A DNA stretch of 64,000 nt from NCBI GenBank assembly GCA_011390565.1, contig JAABSC010000009.1, positions 1 to 64,000 of the forward strand, in the 5' to 3' direction. Below, piece after piece: positions 63,547 through 64,000 of the stretch. Position 1 is the first letter of the stretch. The number at the start of each line of letters is the position of its first letter. The notes beneath the pieces are model-generated. The model was not told where the DNA came from, did no database searches, and saw only the letters and a program-made list of their open reading frames with translations. Origin of the DNA: Thioalkalivibrio paradoxus. Its GTDB lineage: Bacteria; Pseudomonadota; Gammaproteobacteria; Ectothiorhodospirales; Ectothiorhodospiraceae. The position numbers and the translations under genes were made by a program.

Positions 63547-64000
63547 TCACGTCGACTGCCAGCCCGCTTCGAGCGGGTGCAGGGATGGGTTGAACATCCA
63601 GGCGTCCGGACCCGGAGTCTGGGCCGTCAGCGTGGTGACCTGCTCCAGGAACCGGTCCCGCGGGATCTCGGTGGCCCCCATGGCGAGCATGTGCGGTGTC
63701 GGCGTCTGGCTGTCGATCAGAGGCCATTCCCACGCGACGAGATGCCGGCACAGCCAGGCCAGGCCGACCTTGGAAGCGTCGGTCGCCCGGGAAAACATCG
63801 ATTCCCCACAGAACAGGCGCCCCACCGCGACACCGTAGAGACCTCCGACCAGTTCCCCTTCCTGCCAGACCTCCACCGAGTGCGCGTGGCCCGCGCGATG
63901 CAGTTGCAGGTAGGCATGACGCATCTCGACGGTGATCCACGTGCCCGTCGCCCCGGCGCGTTTTCCCCCACAGGCCCGGATCACCGCTTCAAACGCTCGA
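63547..64000 (-). CDS. aat: Leucyl/phenylalanyl-tRNA-protein transferase Aat, 5' part outside window
   Basis: Aat attaches Leu or Phe to proteins with N-terminal Arg or Lys, marking them for ClpS-ClpAP. The segment shown has the family motifs [44 protein letters not shown] and [13 protein letters not shown], and ends LEAGWQST. The frame is open to the window edge ([10 protein letters not shown]), matching the expected upstream residues, so the N-terminus lies beyond position 64000. Confidence 0.9.
   Translation of the reverse strand, partial: RAFEAVIRACGGKRAGATGTWITVEMRHAYLQLHRAGHAHSVEVWQEGELVGGLYGVAVGRLFCGESMFSRATDASKVGLAWLCRHLVAWEWPLIDSQTPTPHMLAMGATEIPRDRFLEQVTTLTAQTPGPDAWMFNPSLHPLEAGWQST

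Overview
The window is GC-rich, densely coded DNA from a gammaproteobacterium, most likely a sulfur-oxidising chemolithoautotroph of the Ectothiorhodospiraceae/Thioalkalivibrio type. That reading rests on a Gly/Tyr-rich sulfur globule protein with the characteristic secreted AWWGGP start (52393-52737), a DsrE2-type sulfur-transfer protein (57447-57917), an LCIB/C-like putative carbonic anhydrase (14805-15962), and the Pseudomonas-type order surE-pcm-yqaA-nlpD-rpoS. No tRNA, rRNA, IS element, prophage or CRISPR array was seen.

Layout. 1-13.4 kb: a 5'-cut lipoprotein, a degenerate FimX-like c-di-GMP protein, a double thioredoxin-fold exported protein, an MltB-type lytic transglycosylase, a YaiI/DUF188 protein, a fatty-acid desaturase, a type IV pilin, a SulP-STAS-cyclic-nucleotide-domain transporter, a small outer-membrane barrel and an AI-2E family permease. 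13.4-25.8 kb: an ERCC4 nuclease, the LCIB-like/PilZ/hypothetical operon, an outer-membrane protein, a 2OG-Fe(II) oxygenase with an AcuC-like deacetylase and DUF3565, fumarase, a deaminase, SufE, an orphan ParA and a DUF302 protein. 25.8-45.4 kb: housekeeping genes (mrcB, yoaA/dinG-type helicase, tsaB, truD, surE-pcm-yqaA-nlpD-rpoS, an Mth938-type gene, alaC-hom-thrC), with a short LOV photoreceptor and a DUF3365 haem protein between them.

45.8-58 kb is the most unusual part. An RND pump with a long extra cytoplasmic tail is followed by three secreted Gly/Tyr/Pro-rich proteins (one the sulfur globule protein) and then by a same-strand run: ParA-like ATPase, membrane-anchored TPR protein, membrane DUF302 protein, a membrane coiled-coil protein with a Gly/Pro/Tyr tail, a dynamin-like GTPase with two membrane helices, a 53-residue membrane peptide and DsrE2. 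I infer that this is a sulfur-globule biogenesis, positioning and membrane-remodelling locus. 58-64 kb: an orphan dnaE2 with a LexA box against its GTG start, a PAS-GGDEF-EAL protein, and the 3' part of aat.

A palindromic intergenic repeat occurs three times (near 25.78, 34.2 and 58.07 kb). Functional names rest on motifs read by eye; no database search was run.
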